A stretch of DNA of 64,000 nucleotides. Source: Pseudomonas sp. BN102. GTDB lineage: Bacteria; Pseudomonadota; Gammaproteobacteria; Pseudomonadales; Pseudomonadaceae. A program made the position numbers and the translations under genes. Positions 53,279 to 62,721 of the stretch are shown here, in pieces; position 1 is the first letter of the stretch, and each line of letters begins with the position of its first letter. The DNA lies in NCBI RefSeq assembly GCF_029871245.1, contig NZ_SSON01000059.1, forward strand, positions 1-64,000, given 5' to 3'. The notes beneath the pieces are model-generated. The model was given only the letters and a program-made list of their open reading frames with translations. It did no database searches and was not told where the DNA came from.

Positions 53279-55453
53279 ATGACCGAACGCCTATCCCGCC
53301 ACCGCCTGCAGGTGGCAGCCGAATTGGCCGCCTTCATCGACAACGAAGCGCTACCGGGCACCGGCCTGGAACCGGCCGCCTTCTGGCAGGGCTTCGACGC
53401 CCTGGTACATGACCTGGCGCCGAAGAACCGTGCCCTGCTCGCAGAACGCGACCGCCTGCAGAGCGAACTGGACACCTGGCACCGCGCCAACCCCGGTCCG
53501 ATTCGTGACATGCCGGCATACCGTGCCTTTCTCGACGAAATCGGCTACCTGGTGCCGCAACCGAGGCAGGAACGGATCAGCACCGCCAATGTCGACCCTG
53601 AACTCGCCGAACAGGCCGGACCGCAGCTGGTGGTGCCGGTATCCAATTCGCGCTATGCGCTGAACGCCGCCAATGCGCGCTGGGGCTCGCTTTACGACGC
53701 GCTCTACGGCACTGACGCCATCCCCGAAGATGGCGGCGCGGAGAAAGGCGCCGGTTACAACCCGACGCGCGGCGCGCGGGTGATCGCCTTCGCCCGCGCC
53801 TTCCTCGACCAGGCCGCGCCGCTCGCCGCCGGCTCCCATGCCGAGGCCACTGGCTACCGGGTGGAGGACGGCCGGCTGCAGGTCAGCCTCGGCAACCTCC
53901 AGAGCAACCTGCGCGATCCGCAGCGCTTCGTCGGCTACCAGGGCCCAGCCGAGTCACCAAGCGCCATCCTGCTGAAGAACAACGGCCTGCACGTCGAGAT
54001 CCAGATCGACGCCACCCACCCGATAGGCAAGACCGACGCTGCCGGGGTCAAGGACCTGCTACTGGAGGCCGCCCTCAGCACCATCATGGATTGCGAGGAT
54101 TCGGTGGCCGCGGTGGACGCCTCCGACAAGGTGCAGGTCTACCGCAACTGGCTGGGCCTGATGAAGGGCGACCTCACCGAGGCCGTCAGCAAGGGCGGCA
54201 AGACCTTCTCCCGCAGCCTCAATCCGGATCGTGGCTACACCGCCGCCGACGGCTCGGCGCTTAGCCTGCCCGGCCGGTCGCTGATGTTCGTGCGCAATGT
54301 CGGCCACCTGATGACCAACCCGGCGATCCTCGACGGTGAAGGCCGGGAGATCCCCGAGGGCATCCTCGACGGCGTGATCACCACCCTGGCATCCCTGCAT
54401 GACCTGAAGAGCCGGCGCAACTCACGGCGCGGCTCCATCTATATCGTCAAGCCGAAGATGCATGGCCCGGCCGAAGTCGCCTTCGCCGACGAGCTCTTCG
54501 GCCGCGTCGAAGACCTGCTGGGCTTGCCCCGCCACACCCTGAAGATGGGCATCATGGACGAGGAGCGACGCACCAGCGCCAACCTCCAGGCTTGCATCGC
54601 CGCGGCCGCGGCACGGGTTGCCTTCATCAATACCGGCTTCCTCGACCGCACCGGCGACGAGATGCACAGCGCCATGGAAGCCGGTCCCATGCTGCGCAAG
54701 GGCGACATGAAGTCCACTGCCTGGATTCAGGCCTATGAGCGCAACAACGTGCTGGTGGGCCTGGCCTCTGGCCTGCGCGGCCGGGCGCAGATCGGCAAGG
54801 GCATGTGGGCCATGCCGGACCTGATGGCCGCCATGCTGGAGCAGAAGATCGCCCACCCCAGGGCCGGCGCCAACACCGCCTGGGTGCCCTCGCCCACCGC
54901 CGCGACGCTGCACGCACTGCACTACCACCAGGTGGATGTACAGGCGGTGCAGCAGGTGCTGGAGCGTATCGATCTCGCCGCCGAGCGCGAAGGGCTGCTG
55001 AACGGCCTGTTGACGGTGCCGGTCGCCGAAATTCCCGACTGGAGTCCGGACGCCATACGCGAAGAACTGGAAAACAACGCCCAGGGCCTGCTCGGCTATG
55101 TGGTGCGTTGGGTGGAACAGGGCGTCGGCTGCTCCAAGGTGCCGGATATCCACGACGTGGGCCTCATGGAAGACCGCGCCACCCTGCGCATCTCCAGCCA
55201 GCACATGGCCAACTGGCTGCGCCATGGCGTGGTCAGCCGCGAGCAGGTGCTGGACGTGCTGCAGCGCATGGCGAAGGTGGTAGACCAGCAGAACGCCAGC
55301 GACCCGAACTACCGGCCGATGGCGCCGGGCTTCGACGCCTCCATCGCCTTCCAGGCCGCCTGCGCCCTGATCTTAGAAGGCTGCGCCCAGCCCAGCGGCT
55401 ACACCGAGCCGCTGTTGCATCGGTTCCGCCTGGCGTTCAAGCACCAAGCATGA
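53279..55453 (+). CDS. glcB: Malate synthase G
   Basis: This 724-residue single-subunit enzyme condenses glyoxylate with acetyl-CoA to malate and completes glycolate use. Recognisable: [28 protein letters not shown] with catalytic Asp/Glu residues, [56 protein letters not shown] and [45 protein letters not shown]. Last gene of the glc operon, 19 bp after glcG. Confidence 0.97.
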   Translation: MTERLSRHRLQVAAELAAFIDNEALPGTGLEPAAFWQGFDALVHDLAPKNRALLAERDRLQSELDTWHRANPGPIRDMPAYRAFLDEIGYLVPQPRQERISTANVDPELAEQAGPQLVVPVSNSRYALNAANARWGSLYDALYGTDAIPEDGGAEKGAGYNPTRGARVIAFARAFLDQAAPLAAGSHAEATGYRVEDGRLQVSLGNLQSNLRDPQRFVGYQGPAESPSAILLKNNGLHVEIQIDATHPIGKTDAAGVKDLLLEAALSTIMDCEDSVAAVDASDKVQVYRNWLGLMKGDLTEAVSKGGKTFSRSLNPDRGYTAADGSALSLPGRSLMFVRNVGHLMTNPAILDGEGREIPEGILDGVITTLASLHDLKSRRNSRRGSIYIVKPKMHGPAEVAFADELFGRVEDLLGLPRHTLKMGIMDEERRTSANLQACIAAAAARVAFINTGFLDRTGDEMHSAMEAGPMLRKGDMKSTAWIQAYERNNVLVGLASGLRGRAQIGKGMWAMPDLMAAMLEQKIAHPRAGANTAWVPSPTAATLHALHYHQVDVQAVQQVLERIDLAAEREGLLNGLLTVPVAEIPDWSPDAIREELENNAQGLLGYVVRWVEQGVGCSKVPDIHDVGLMEDRATLRISSQHMANWLRHGVVSREQVLDVLQRMAKVVDQQNASDPNYRPMAPGFDASIAFQAACALILEGCAQPSGYTEPLLHRFRLAFKHQA

Positions 55454-55461
55454 CCCCATCC

Positions 55462-55525
55462 GTAGGGCGCGCCGCGCGCACCAAAGTACTCGCGCAGAGG
55501 TTCCGGTGCGCGCAGCGCACCCTAC
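55462..55525. repeat. Dispersed inverted repeat, family B
   Basis: GTAGGGCGCGCCGCGCGCACC and its inverted partner GGTGCGCGCAGCGCACCCTAC end the glc operon; it probably also serves as terminator. Confidence 0.75.
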
Positions 55526-55615
55526 GGCATGCCTCGAATCCGGGCCGGCCCTCGGCGACCCCACCTATTCCCGTCCGATAACCGCACGCTAATCCCTGCG
55601 GCAAATTGACCTAAT

Positions 55616-55625
55616 TAACTAGTTA
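55616..55625. promoter_or_regulatory. Palindrome in aroQ promoter
   Basis: TAACTAGTTA, a perfect 10-bp palindrome in an AT-rich patch after TTGACC, lies 69 bp upstream of aroQ. It is a possible operator for the TetR or IclR regulator of the cluster. Confidence 0.45.
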
Positions 55626-55694
55626 GTACATTTTCATTGTCATCCCGTCCCGGCTTCCTGGCCGGGCCAGAATAACAATGGAGATATCGCTGTA

Positions 55695-56138
55695 ATGACT
55701 CGCACTGTCCTGGTCCTCAACGGCCCGAACCTGAATATGCTCGGTACTCGTGAGCCCGCCACTTACGGCCATGAAACCCTCGCCGACATTTCCGCCCTGT
55801 GCAGCCGCGCCGCAGCCGGGCTGGGCTTCGAGGTGGACTTCCGCCAAACCAACCATGAAGGCGAACTGATCGACTGGATCCACCAGGCGCGCGGTCGCTG
55901 CGCCGGCATCCTGATCAACCCTGCCGCCTGGACCCACACCTCGGTTGCCATCCGTGACGCCCTGGTGGCCAGCGAGTTGCCGGTGATCGAGGTGCACCTG
56001 TCCAACGTGCACAAGCGCGAGGAATTCCGGCACCACTCCTTCGTTTCCGCCATCGCCATCGGCGTGATCTGCGGTCTCGGCAGCCAGGGCTACAGCCTGG
56101 CGTTGCAGCACTTCGGCCAACTGTTCAACAAGGGGTGA
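55695..56138 (+). CDS. aroQ: Type II 3-dehydroquinate dehydratase
   Basis: This 147-residue enzyme interconverts 3-dehydroquinate and 3-dehydroshikimate. Type II family: [19 protein letters not shown] with catalytic Y24, [17 protein letters not shown], and [21 protein letters not shown] with catalytic His. The genomic setting (quinate/shikimate dehydrogenases, QuiC) points to catabolism rather than biosynthesis (a QuiB role). Its stop is 5 bp before the next gene's ATG. Confidence 0.96.
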   Translation: MTRTVLVLNGPNLNMLGTREPATYGHETLADISALCSRAAAGLGFEVDFRQTNHEGELIDWIHQARGRCAGILINPAAWTHTSVAIRDALVASELPVIEVHLSNVHKREEFRHHSFVSAIAIGVICGLGSQGYSLALQHFGQLFNKG

Positions 56139-56143
56139 GCGCC

Positions 56144-57001
56144 ATGTCCCAGAACAAGACCTCCGTCCTCGCCGGCCTGATCGGCGCCGGTATCCAGGCT
56201 TCCCGCACCCCGGCCATGCACGAACATGAAGGTGACGCCCAGGGCCTGCGCTACCTCTACCGGCTGATCGATCTGGACCAGCTGAAACTGGACAGCGCCG
56301 CCCTCCCCGACCTGCTCAGTGCCGCCGAGCGCATGGGCTACACCGGTCTGAACATCACCTTTCCCTGCAAGCAGGCGATCATTCCGCTGCTGGACGAACT
56401 CTCTCCCGAAGCCGCTGGCATCGGCGCGGTCAATACCGTGGTGCTGAAGGATGGCAAACGCGTCGGCCACAACACCGATTGCCTCGGATTCGGCGAGGGC
56501 TTCCGCCGTGGCCTGCCCGACGTGCAACGCCGCCAGGTGGTGCAGATGGGCGCCGGTGGCGCAGGTTCCGCCGTGGCCCACGCCCTGCTGGCCGAAGGCG
56601 TCGAACGCCTGACCCTGTTCGAAGTGGACGCCGTCCGTGGCCAGGCCCTGGTGGACAGCCTCAACCAGCACTTCGGCGCCGGCCGTGCCGCACTCGGCAC
56701 TGACCTGTCCAGCGCCATGCTGGAAGCCGACGGCCTGGTCAACACCACCCCCATCGGCATGGCCAAGCTGCCAGGCACCCCGGTGCCGGCAGAACTGCTG
56801 CGGCCTGAACTGTGGGTGGCGGAAATCATCTACTTCCCGCTGGAAACCGAACTGCTGCGCGACGCCCGCGCCCTCGGCTGCCGCACCCTGGACGGCGGCA
56901 CCATGGCGGTGTTCCAGGCGGTGAAGGCCTTTGAACTCTTCAGCGGTATGGCCGCGAACGCGCCACGGATGATGGCCCACTTCGCCAGCCTGAATGGCTG
57001 A
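56144..57001 (+). CDS. Quinate/shikimate dehydrogenase (QsuD-like)
   Basis: This 285-residue enzyme resembles Corynebacterium quinate/shikimate dehydrogenase: LIGAGIQASRTPAMHEHEGDAQGLRYLYRLID, TGLNITFPCKQAIIPLLDEL with the catalytic Lys, GHNTDCLGFGEGF, QMGAGGAGSAVAHALL for NAD(P), and NTTPIGM. The SRT in place of SxS at the substrate site is what I recall for the quinate-using group. It oxidises quinate to dehydroquinate, or shikimate to dehydroshikimate. Start ATG 56144 chosen with AAGGGG upstream. Confidence 0.9.
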   Translation: MSQNKTSVLAGLIGAGIQASRTPAMHEHEGDAQGLRYLYRLIDLDQLKLDSAALPDLLSAAERMGYTGLNITFPCKQAIIPLLDELSPEAAGIGAVNTVVLKDGKRVGHNTDCLGFGEGFRRGLPDVQRRQVVQMGAGGAGSAVAHALLAEGVERLTLFEVDAVRGQALVDSLNQHFGAGRAALGTDLSSAMLEADGLVNTTPIGMAKLPGTPVPAELLRPELWVAEIIYFPLETELLRDARALGCRTLDGGTMAVFQAVKAFELFSGMAANAPRMMAHFASLNG

Positions 57002-57016
57002 CCACATCCGCACCTC

Positions 57017-57098
57017 GTAGGTTGGGCTGAGCGCAGCGAAGCCCAACATTTCCAGCTTCGGCTCCGCGTTGGGCTTCGCTTGGCTCAGCCCAACCTAC
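57017..57098. repeat. Dispersed inverted repeat, family A (complete pair)
   Basis: A complete 31-bp arm (57017-57047) and its inverse (57068-57098) with a 20-bp spacer; the cleanest copy in the window. The stop of the IclR gene (57095-57097) lies in the right arm. Confidence 0.85.
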
Positions 57099-57874
57099 AC
57101 GCCGGCATCCAGCACCGGCTTGAGGAGCGCCTGCGCCTCGTACAGGGGCGTCAGGTAGCGCTGGCGCATCTCGTCGCCGCTCATGCGCGAAGCATGGGTG
57201 GTGATGGTGAGGGTGGCCTTGAGTTCGCCCTTGCGGTTGGTCAGCGGCACGCCGAGCACACACATGCCCGCCTCGTATTCCTGGTCGACTACCGAATAGC
57301 CCTGGGCGCCCACCTTGCGCAGTTCTTCCTTCAACTCCTCGATGCCGGTACGGGTAAAGGGCGTCCGCTGGCGCGGCTCCACCCGCGCGAAGTAGGCATC
57401 CAGCTCCTCCTCTGAAAACGCCGCCAGCCAGATGCGCCCGCTGGCGGTGCAGTACATGGGCATGCGCGAGCCGGGGCGGATGGACAGCGAGGCGATATGG
57501 CTGTAGCGGCTGCGCACGATATGAACGATGTCGTCGCCGTCGCGCAGGCCCACCGACACATGCTCCTGGGTGGTCCGCGCCACCTGCTCGACTATCGGCC
57601 GCAGCATGCGCGGCAGCTGCGCCGAATCCACATAAGCCTGACCGATGCGCAGCGCCTTGGCGGTCAGCCAATAGTGGCGCCCGTCGGTCTCGGCGAAGCC
57701 TTCGTGCACCAAGGTCAGCAGGAAGCGCCGCGCAGCGCTCTGGGTCAGTCCCGACATGGCGGCTGCCTGCGGCACCGACAGGCGCGGGTGGTCCTCGCTG
57801 AACAGCTGCATCAATGCCAGGCCCTTCTGCAGCCCCGCAATCAGGTCGCGCTGGTGGATGACCGGCGTCTTCAT
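57095..57874 (-). CDS. IclR-family regulator (PcaR/PobR-like)
   Basis: This 259-residue regulator has an N-terminal winged helix (LQKGLALMQLFSEDHPRLSVPQAAAMSGLTQSAARRFLLTLVHEGFAE) and an IclR effector domain (MYCTASGRIWLAAFSEEELDAYF, EYEAGMCVLGVPL). Closest by eye to the PcaR/CatR group that controls protocatechuate and quinate catabolism. Divergent from the shikimate dehydrogenase-like gene at 58117. Confidence 0.9.
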   Translation of the reverse strand: MKTPVIHQRDLIAGLQKGLALMQLFSEDHPRLSVPQAAAMSGLTQSAARRFLLTLVHEGFAETDGRHYWLTAKALRIGQAYVDSAQLPRMLRPIVEQVARTTQEHVSVGLRDGDDIVHIVRSRYSHIASLSIRPGSRMPMYCTASGRIWLAAFSEEELDAYFARVEPRQRTPFTRTGIEELKEELRKVGAQGYSVVDQEYEAGMCVLGVPLTNRKGELKATLTITTHASRMSGDEMRQRYLTPLYEAQALLKPVLDAGV

Positions 57875-57908
57875 TCCCTACTCCCCTGTCCGGTTAATTT
57901 GCCTTTCC

Positions 57909-57971
57909 GTAGGGTGCGCCGTGCGCACCGGAAGCCCGCGCAGAAGATGCGGTGCGCGCAGCGCACCCTAC
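57909..57971. repeat. Dispersed inverted repeat, family B
   Basis: GTAGGGTGCGCCGTGCGCACC with inverted partner GGTGCGCGCAGCGCACCCTAC around about 21 bp. Located in the IclR/shikimate dehydrogenase promoter region. Confidence 0.8.
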
Positions 57972-58003
57972 AAGGAACCCAGCCAGCTGATTTCGCCGAC
58001 TGG

Positions 58004-58016
58004 TGCGATTATCGCA
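58004..58016. promoter_or_regulatory. Probable IclR operator
   Basis: TGCGAT-T-ATCGCA, a perfect 13-bp palindrome between the IclR gene and the gene at 58117, 100 bp from the latter's start. It fits an IclR-family operator. Confidence 0.65.
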
Positions 58017-58116
58017 ACCTCATTACGATTAACAACCAAAACGCCATTCTGGTTCATTGGCTGGCCCTGGGCCGCTGGCAATACTGCCGGCACAACAACA
58101 AGCCCAGGAGATCAGC

Positions 58117-58926
58117 ATGATCCGTGGTTCGACCCAACTGGTGGCCATCATCGGCCGCCCCATCGCCCAGGTGAAATCGCCGGAAAACTTCAACGCCTGG
58201 TTCGCAAGCAACGATCAGGACCTGGCGATGATCGCCGTGGACATGGCCGAAAAGAACCTGCCCGCCTTCATCGACGCCCTGCGCGGCTGGAACAACTTGC
58301 GCGGCTGCGTGGTGACTGTGCCCTACAAACAGGTGCTGGCCGGGCAACTCGACGCGCTCAGCCCGCGCGCCGCCGCATTGTGCTCGGTGAACGTGATCCG
58401 CCGCGGGGCAGATGGCCGCCTGCTGGGCGACAACGTCGATGGCGAAGGCTTTCTCAAGGCCACCCGCGCCCATGGCTTCCAGCCTGCCGGTCAGCGGGCG
58501 CTGGTGGTGGGTTCGGGTGGCGTCGGCGCGGCCATCGCCTATGCGCTCTGCGAAGGCGGCGTGCGCCAGCTGGTGATCGCCGACCTCGACAAACCCCGCG
58601 CCGAAGCCCTCGCAGACCTCCTGCGTAGCGCCTTCCCGCAGTTGGAAATCGGCAACCGGTACCCAAGCCTTGAAAACTTCGACCTGGTGGTGAACGCCAC
58701 GCCGGTGGGCATGGGTGGCACTGGCGAGATGCCCCTGCCCGGCCTGCTGCTGGAAACGCTTTCTCCAGGCGCCCTGGTGGCCGATGTGGTGACCAATCCG
58801 GTCGTCACGCCCTTCCTCGAATTCGCCCGCGACCTTGGTTGCCGCATCCAGACCGGCCCGGAGATGGCCCGCGCGCAGATGGGCAATCTCGGCGCCCATA
58901 TGGGCGTGATGCCCCTGGATGCCTGA
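58117..58926 (+). CDS. Shikimate dehydrogenase family protein (second copy)
   Basis: This 269-residue protein has the AroE fold: LVAIIGRPIAQVKSPENFNAWF at the N-terminus, GCVVTVPYKQ with the Lys, VGSGGVGAAIAYALCEGG for NAD(P), and NATPVGMG. It differs from the first dehydrogenase (56144) at the substrate pocket (VKSPENFN versus SRTPAMHE). It probably uses a related cyclohexane acid. It starts with CCAGGAGATCAGC upstream and heads a run of four genes with two flavoproteins. Confidence 0.88.
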   Translation: MIRGSTQLVAIIGRPIAQVKSPENFNAWFASNDQDLAMIAVDMAEKNLPAFIDALRGWNNLRGCVVTVPYKQVLAGQLDALSPRAAALCSVNVIRRGADGRLLGDNVDGEGFLKATRAHGFQPAGQRALVVGSGGVGAAIAYALCEGGVRQLVIADLDKPRAEALADLLRSAFPQLEIGNRYPSLENFDLVVNATPVGMGGTGEMPLPGLLLETLSPGALVADVVTNPVVTPFLEFARDLGCRIQTGPEMARAQMGNLGAHMGVMPLDA

Positions 58927-58936
58927 GGAGAGCCCC

Positions 58937-60655
58937 ATGAACACAGCCGTCCAGCCACCCCGCACCGAGAACGTGGCGGGTACTTATGACCTGATCGTGC
59001 TCGGCAGCGGCGCCGCCGGTTTCGCCGCGGCCACCACCGCTGCCTGCAAGAGCCTCAAGGTGCTGATGGTGGAGAAGGCCGCCAGCTTCGGCGGCACCTC
59101 GGCCATATCCGGTGGCGCCGTCTGGATCCACGACAGTGACCAGGCCCGCGCCGCCGGCATCCAGGACAGTCCGAAGGCCATCCGCACCTACCTGCGCAAG
59201 ACCATAGGTCCCGGCTACAACGCCGAACTGGTGGACGCCTTCATCGAGCATGGCCGCGAGGCGCTGCACTTTCTCGAAACCCACACGGACCTGGCCTACG
59301 CCCTGCGTCCCTTCTCGCCGGACTACTACCCGCTGGAGGAAGGCGCTACCGACCGTGGCCGCGCGCTGGAGATGGTGGAGTACGACGGCCGACGCTTGGG
59401 TGAGCGCTTCAAGGACCTTCGCCGGCCGCCGGAAGGCATGCTGCTGTTTGGCGGCATGATGGTGAACCGCGTCGATATCCAGCACTTCCTCAGCGTCCGT
59501 CGCTCGCCCAGGTCGCTCTGGCATTGCCTGAAGCTGCTGGCCCGCTACGGCCGGGACCGCCTTGGCTACGACCGCGGCACGCGCCTCACCGTGGGCAATG
59601 CCTTGATCGCCCGCCTGGCCACCACCGCCTTCGCCAAGGGCGTCGAGCTGTGGCTGAATTGTGGCGCCGATTCGCTGATCCTCGACCAGGGCTGCGTCTG
59701 CGGCGTGCGGGTACGCAAGGAAGGCCGGTTGCTCCACCTGCACGCTCGCGCCGGCGTGGTCTGCGCCATGGGCGGCTTCGCCGCCGGCGAGCAGGCCGCG
59801 CAGTTCCGCCCGGACACCGGCAGCGACCACCTGACCATGTCGCCGGCGACCAACGATGGCGCCGCCCTGGCTCTGGGCGCCGAAGTCGACGCGGCCACCG
59901 GCCAAGGCATGGCGGCCAACTTCTTCTGGGCGCCGGTTTCGCAGTTGCGTCGGCCCGGCGGGGAGCTGGAGCGCTTCCCCCACCTGGTCACCGACCGCGC
60001 CAAGCCGGGGATCATCGCGGTGAACCGCGCGGGCCGGCGCTTCACCAACGAGGCGAACTCCTACCATAGCTTCGTCCAGGCCATGCAGCGGGAAGGCAAT
60101 TCGCCCTGCTGGCTGATCTGCGATGCCGAGGCCATGGGCCGTTACGGCATGGGCCTGGCGCGACCGAGCCCGGTGGACAACAGCGCCCTGATCGACGCCG
60201 GCTACCTGTTCCGCGCCGATACCCCGGAGCAGCTGGCCCGCGCCCTTGGCGTCGACCCGCAAGGCCTTGCCGCCACCCTGGCGCGCCACAACGAGGATGC
60301 CCGCGCTGGCCAGGACCGCCAGTTCGGCAAGGGCGCCACCAGCTACAACCAGTCCCTGGGCGATCCGCATCACCAACCCAACCCCTGCCTGGCGCCGCTC
60401 ATCACGGCCCCCTGGTACGCCATCCGCCTGCATACCGGCGACCTGGGCTCGGCGCGCGGCCTGCTGACCGACGCCAACGCCAACGTGCTCGACCGCCGGG
60501 GCGCCCCCATCGCCGGCCTCTATGCCGCCGGTAACGACATGAACTCGATCATGGACGGCACCTATCCCGGCCCCGGCATCACCATCGGCCCGGGCCTGAC
60601 CTTCGGCTACCTGGCCGCCTGCCATGCCGCCAAACACCTGCAATCCCAATGCTGA
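58937..60655 (+). CDS. FAD-dependent dehydrogenase, ketosteroid-dehydrogenase-like (1)
   Basis: This 572-residue flavoprotein is of the FAD_binding_2 (KstD/fumarate reductase) family. GSGAAGFAAATTAA (23-36) and the MVEKAASFGGTSAISGGAVWI segment bind FAD; NEANSYHSFVQAM and the C-terminal YAAGNDMNSIMDGTYPGPGITIGPGLTFGYLAA resemble 3-ketosteroid delta-1 dehydrogenases. It has no signal peptide or heme motif. It follows the dehydrogenase gene by 10 bp. In this cluster it may desaturate an oxo-cyclohexane carboxylate. Confidence 0.88.
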   Translation: MNTAVQPPRTENVAGTYDLIVLGSGAAGFAAATTAACKSLKVLMVEKAASFGGTSAISGGAVWIHDSDQARAAGIQDSPKAIRTYLRKTIGPGYNAELVDAFIEHGREALHFLETHTDLAYALRPFSPDYYPLEEGATDRGRALEMVEYDGRRLGERFKDLRRPPEGMLLFGGMMVNRVDIQHFLSVRRSPRSLWHCLKLLARYGRDRLGYDRGTRLTVGNALIARLATTAFAKGVELWLNCGADSLILDQGCVCGVRVRKEGRLLHLHARAGVVCAMGGFAAGEQAAQFRPDTGSDHLTMSPATNDGAALALGAEVDAATGQGMAANFFWAPVSQLRRPGGELERFPHLVTDRAKPGIIAVNRAGRRFTNEANSYHSFVQAMQREGNSPCWLICDAEAMGRYGMGLARPSPVDNSALIDAGYLFRADTPEQLARALGVDPQGLAATLARHNEDARAGQDRQFGKGATSYNQSLGDPHHQPNPCLAPLITAPWYAIRLHTGDLGSARGLLTDANANVLDRRGAPIAGLYAAGNDMNSIMDGTYPGPGITIGPGLTFGYLAACHAAKHLQSQC

Positions 60656-60664
60656 GGAATCCCC

Positions 60665-60985
60665 ATGTATTACGAACTGCGCACCTACACCATCAAGCCC
60701 ACCAGGCTGGCCGACTGGCTGGCGCTGTACCGCAGCCACTGCCTGGAACTGCAGACTGAGCACCTGGGCAAGCTGGTAGGTTTCTTCACCACCGAGTTCG
60801 GCGAGGCCAACCAGGTGGTGCACATCTGGGCCTACGAGAGCCTCGACGATCGCGCCGAGCGGCGCGCGAAGATGGCGGCGGACCCGCGCTGGGCCGAGTT
60901 CGGCCGCCTGAACAAGGAGTTGGATGCCGTGGTGCATCTCGAGTCGCGCCTGATGCGCCCCACCGCCTTCTCGCCGCTGCAGTGA
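60665..60985 (+). CDS. NIPSNAP-family protein
   Basis: This 106-residue ferredoxin-like protein is of the NIPSNAP family (YYELRTYTIKPTRLADWLALY, EHLGKLVGFFTTEFGEANQVVHIWAYESLDDRAERRAKMAADPRW). Its function is not established; it commonly sits in catabolic operons. Here it lies between two related flavoprotein genes (9 bp and 5 bp away). Confidence 0.9.
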   Translation: MYYELRTYTIKPTRLADWLALYRSHCLELQTEHLGKLVGFFTTEFGEANQVVHIWAYESLDDRAERRAKMAADPRWAEFGRLNKELDAVVHLESRLMRPTAFSPLQ

Positions 60986-60990
60986 GCGCC

Positions 60991-62721
60991 ATGACCGAAC
61001 ACCACTGCGACGTGCTGGTGATCGGCTCCGGCGCCTCCGGCCTGGCGGCGGCGGTCACCGCTGCCCACCAGGGCCTGAAGGTTCTGGTGGCGGAGAAGTC
61101 CGGCCAGTTCGGCGGGACCAGCGCCTGGTCCGGCGGCTGGCTGTGGATACCGCGCAACCCGCTGGCCCGGGCCGAGGGCCTGGAAGATTCGGAGCAGGCG
61201 GTGGAAAGCTATCTGCGTACCGAACTGGGCGTGGAGCAACTGGACGAGCGCCTGCGAGCCTTCCTTCGCCGCGGCCCGGAAATGGTGGAGTTCTTCCAGA
61301 ACCACACCCATGTGCAGTTCTATTCGGGCAGCCGCATGCCGGACATGCATGACTCGCCCGGGGCTGTGAATGGCGGGCGCTCCCTCTGCGCCTTGCCCTT
61401 CGACGGTCGCCAGCTCGGGGCCTGGCTCGATACCCTGCGCCCGCCGCTGGACCTGATCAGCCTGGGCGGCATGGGCATAGCCGGCGGCGCCGACCTGGCA
61501 CATTTCCTCGATGCCAGCCGCTCGCCGCGCGCGGCCCTATACGTCGCCGGCCGCCTACTGCGGCACTGGCGCGACCGTCTGCTGCATGGCCGTGGCCTGC
61601 ACCTGGTCAACGGCAATGCCCTGGTGGCGCGTCTGCTGCGCAGCGCCCTGGACCTGGGCGTGGGCCTGGAAGCCAATGCACCGGCCCTGGCGCTGCTGCG
61701 CGAAGGCGAACGGGTGGTGGGCGCGGAACTGGAACTGGCTGGCAAGCGGGCAAAGGTCAGGGCGAGCCGTGGCGTGGTGCTGGCTTGCGGCGGCTTTTCC
61801 CATGACCCGCAACGCATCGGCGAGCTGTTCGGCCACAGGCATCTTTCCGCCGCGCCGCCGACCAACACGGGCGACGGCCTACGCCTGGGTGAAGCGGTCG
61901 GCGCCCGGGTCGCCGCCGATCTCGCCAGCCCCGCCGCCTGGGCGCCGGTCTCGCGGGTGCCGCGGGCAGACGGCAGCATCAGCGGCTTCCCGCACCTGAT
62001 GGAACGCGCCAAGCCGGGATTCATCGCCGTGCTCCGCAACGGCCGACGCTTCACCAACGAGGCCGATTCCTACCATGACTTCATGAATGCACTGTTCAAC
62101 GCGACACCAGCCGGGGAAGAACCGGCTGCCTGGCTGATCTGCGACCACCGCGCGCAACGCCGCTACGGCATCGGCTGGGCCCGGCCCTTTCCCTTCCCCA
62201 ACCGGCCCTATGTGCGCAAAGGCTACCTGCACAAAGCTGAGAACCTGGACGAACTGGCCCGGCAATGCGGCCTGGATGGGCGGCAACTGGAGGCGACGGT
62301 GGCGGCCTTCAACGCCAACGCCGAGCGCGGCATGGACCCCGAGTTCGGCCGTGGCGCCTCGGCCTACAACCGCGCCCAGGGCGAAGCACGGCACGGCCCC
62401 AATCCGTCGCTTGGGCCGCTGCGCAAAGGGCCTTTCCATGCGGTGAAACTGGTGCCCGGCAGCCTCGGCACCTTCGCCGGGCTGCGCACCGACGCCTCGG
62501 CGCGAGCGCTGGATAGCCAGGGCGAGGTGATCCCCGGCCTGTATGTGGTGGGCAACGACATGGCCAGCGTCATGGGTGGGCACTACCCCAGCGGCGGGAT
62601 CACCCTGGGGCCGGGAATGACCTTCGGCTACCTGGTGGGCCTTGCGCTCGCCGCCGGTGACCTCAGGCCTGCAGGTAACGCAGCACCGACTCGCAGATCA
62701 TCTCCTTGTGCCGCGCCTTGA
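60991..62721 (+). CDS. FAD-dependent dehydrogenase, ketosteroid-dehydrogenase-like (2)
   Basis: This 576-residue flavoprotein is a paralogue of the one at 58937: IGSGASGLAAAVTAAH, VAEKSGQFGGTSAWSGGWLWI, TNEADSYHDFMNALF and YVVGNDMASVMGGHYPSGGITLGPGMTFGYL. The ATG at 60991 is chosen over an upstream GTG that overlaps the NIPSNAP stop. Homology seems to end near 62660; the last 20 residues are read from the overlapping TetR gene on the other strand. It may catalyse the second desaturation of the pathway. Confidence 0.88.
   Translation: MTEHHCDVLVIGSGASGLAAAVTAAHQGLKVLVAEKSGQFGGTSAWSGGWLWIPRNPLARAEGLEDSEQAVESYLRTELGVEQLDERLRAFLRRGPEMVEFFQNHTHVQFYSGSRMPDMHDSPGAVNGGRSLCALPFDGRQLGAWLDTLRPPLDLISLGGMGIAGGADLAHFLDASRSPRAALYVAGRLLRHWRDRLLHGRGLHLVNGNALVARLLRSALDLGVGLEANAPALALLREGERVVGAELELAGKRAKVRASRGVVLACGGFSHDPQRIGELFGHRHLSAAPPTNTGDGLRLGEAVGARVAADLASPAAWAPVSRVPRADGSISGFPHLMERAKPGFIAVLRNGRRFTNEADSYHDFMNALFNATPAGEEPAAWLICDHRAQRRYGIGWARPFPFPNRPYVRKGYLHKAENLDELARQCGLDGRQLEATVAAFNANAERGMDPEFGRGASAYNRAQGEARHGPNPSLGPLRKGPFHAVKLVPGSLGTFAGLRTDASARALDSQGEVIPGLYVVGNDMASVMGGHYPSGGITLGPGMTFGYLVGLALAAGDLRPAGNAAPTRRSSPCAAP

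Noticed and set aside
58805-60937. 710-codon minus-strand ORF over the flavoprotein
   Set aside because: Shadow frame, Gln/His/Val/Gly-rich; the plus strand carries two clear genes there.
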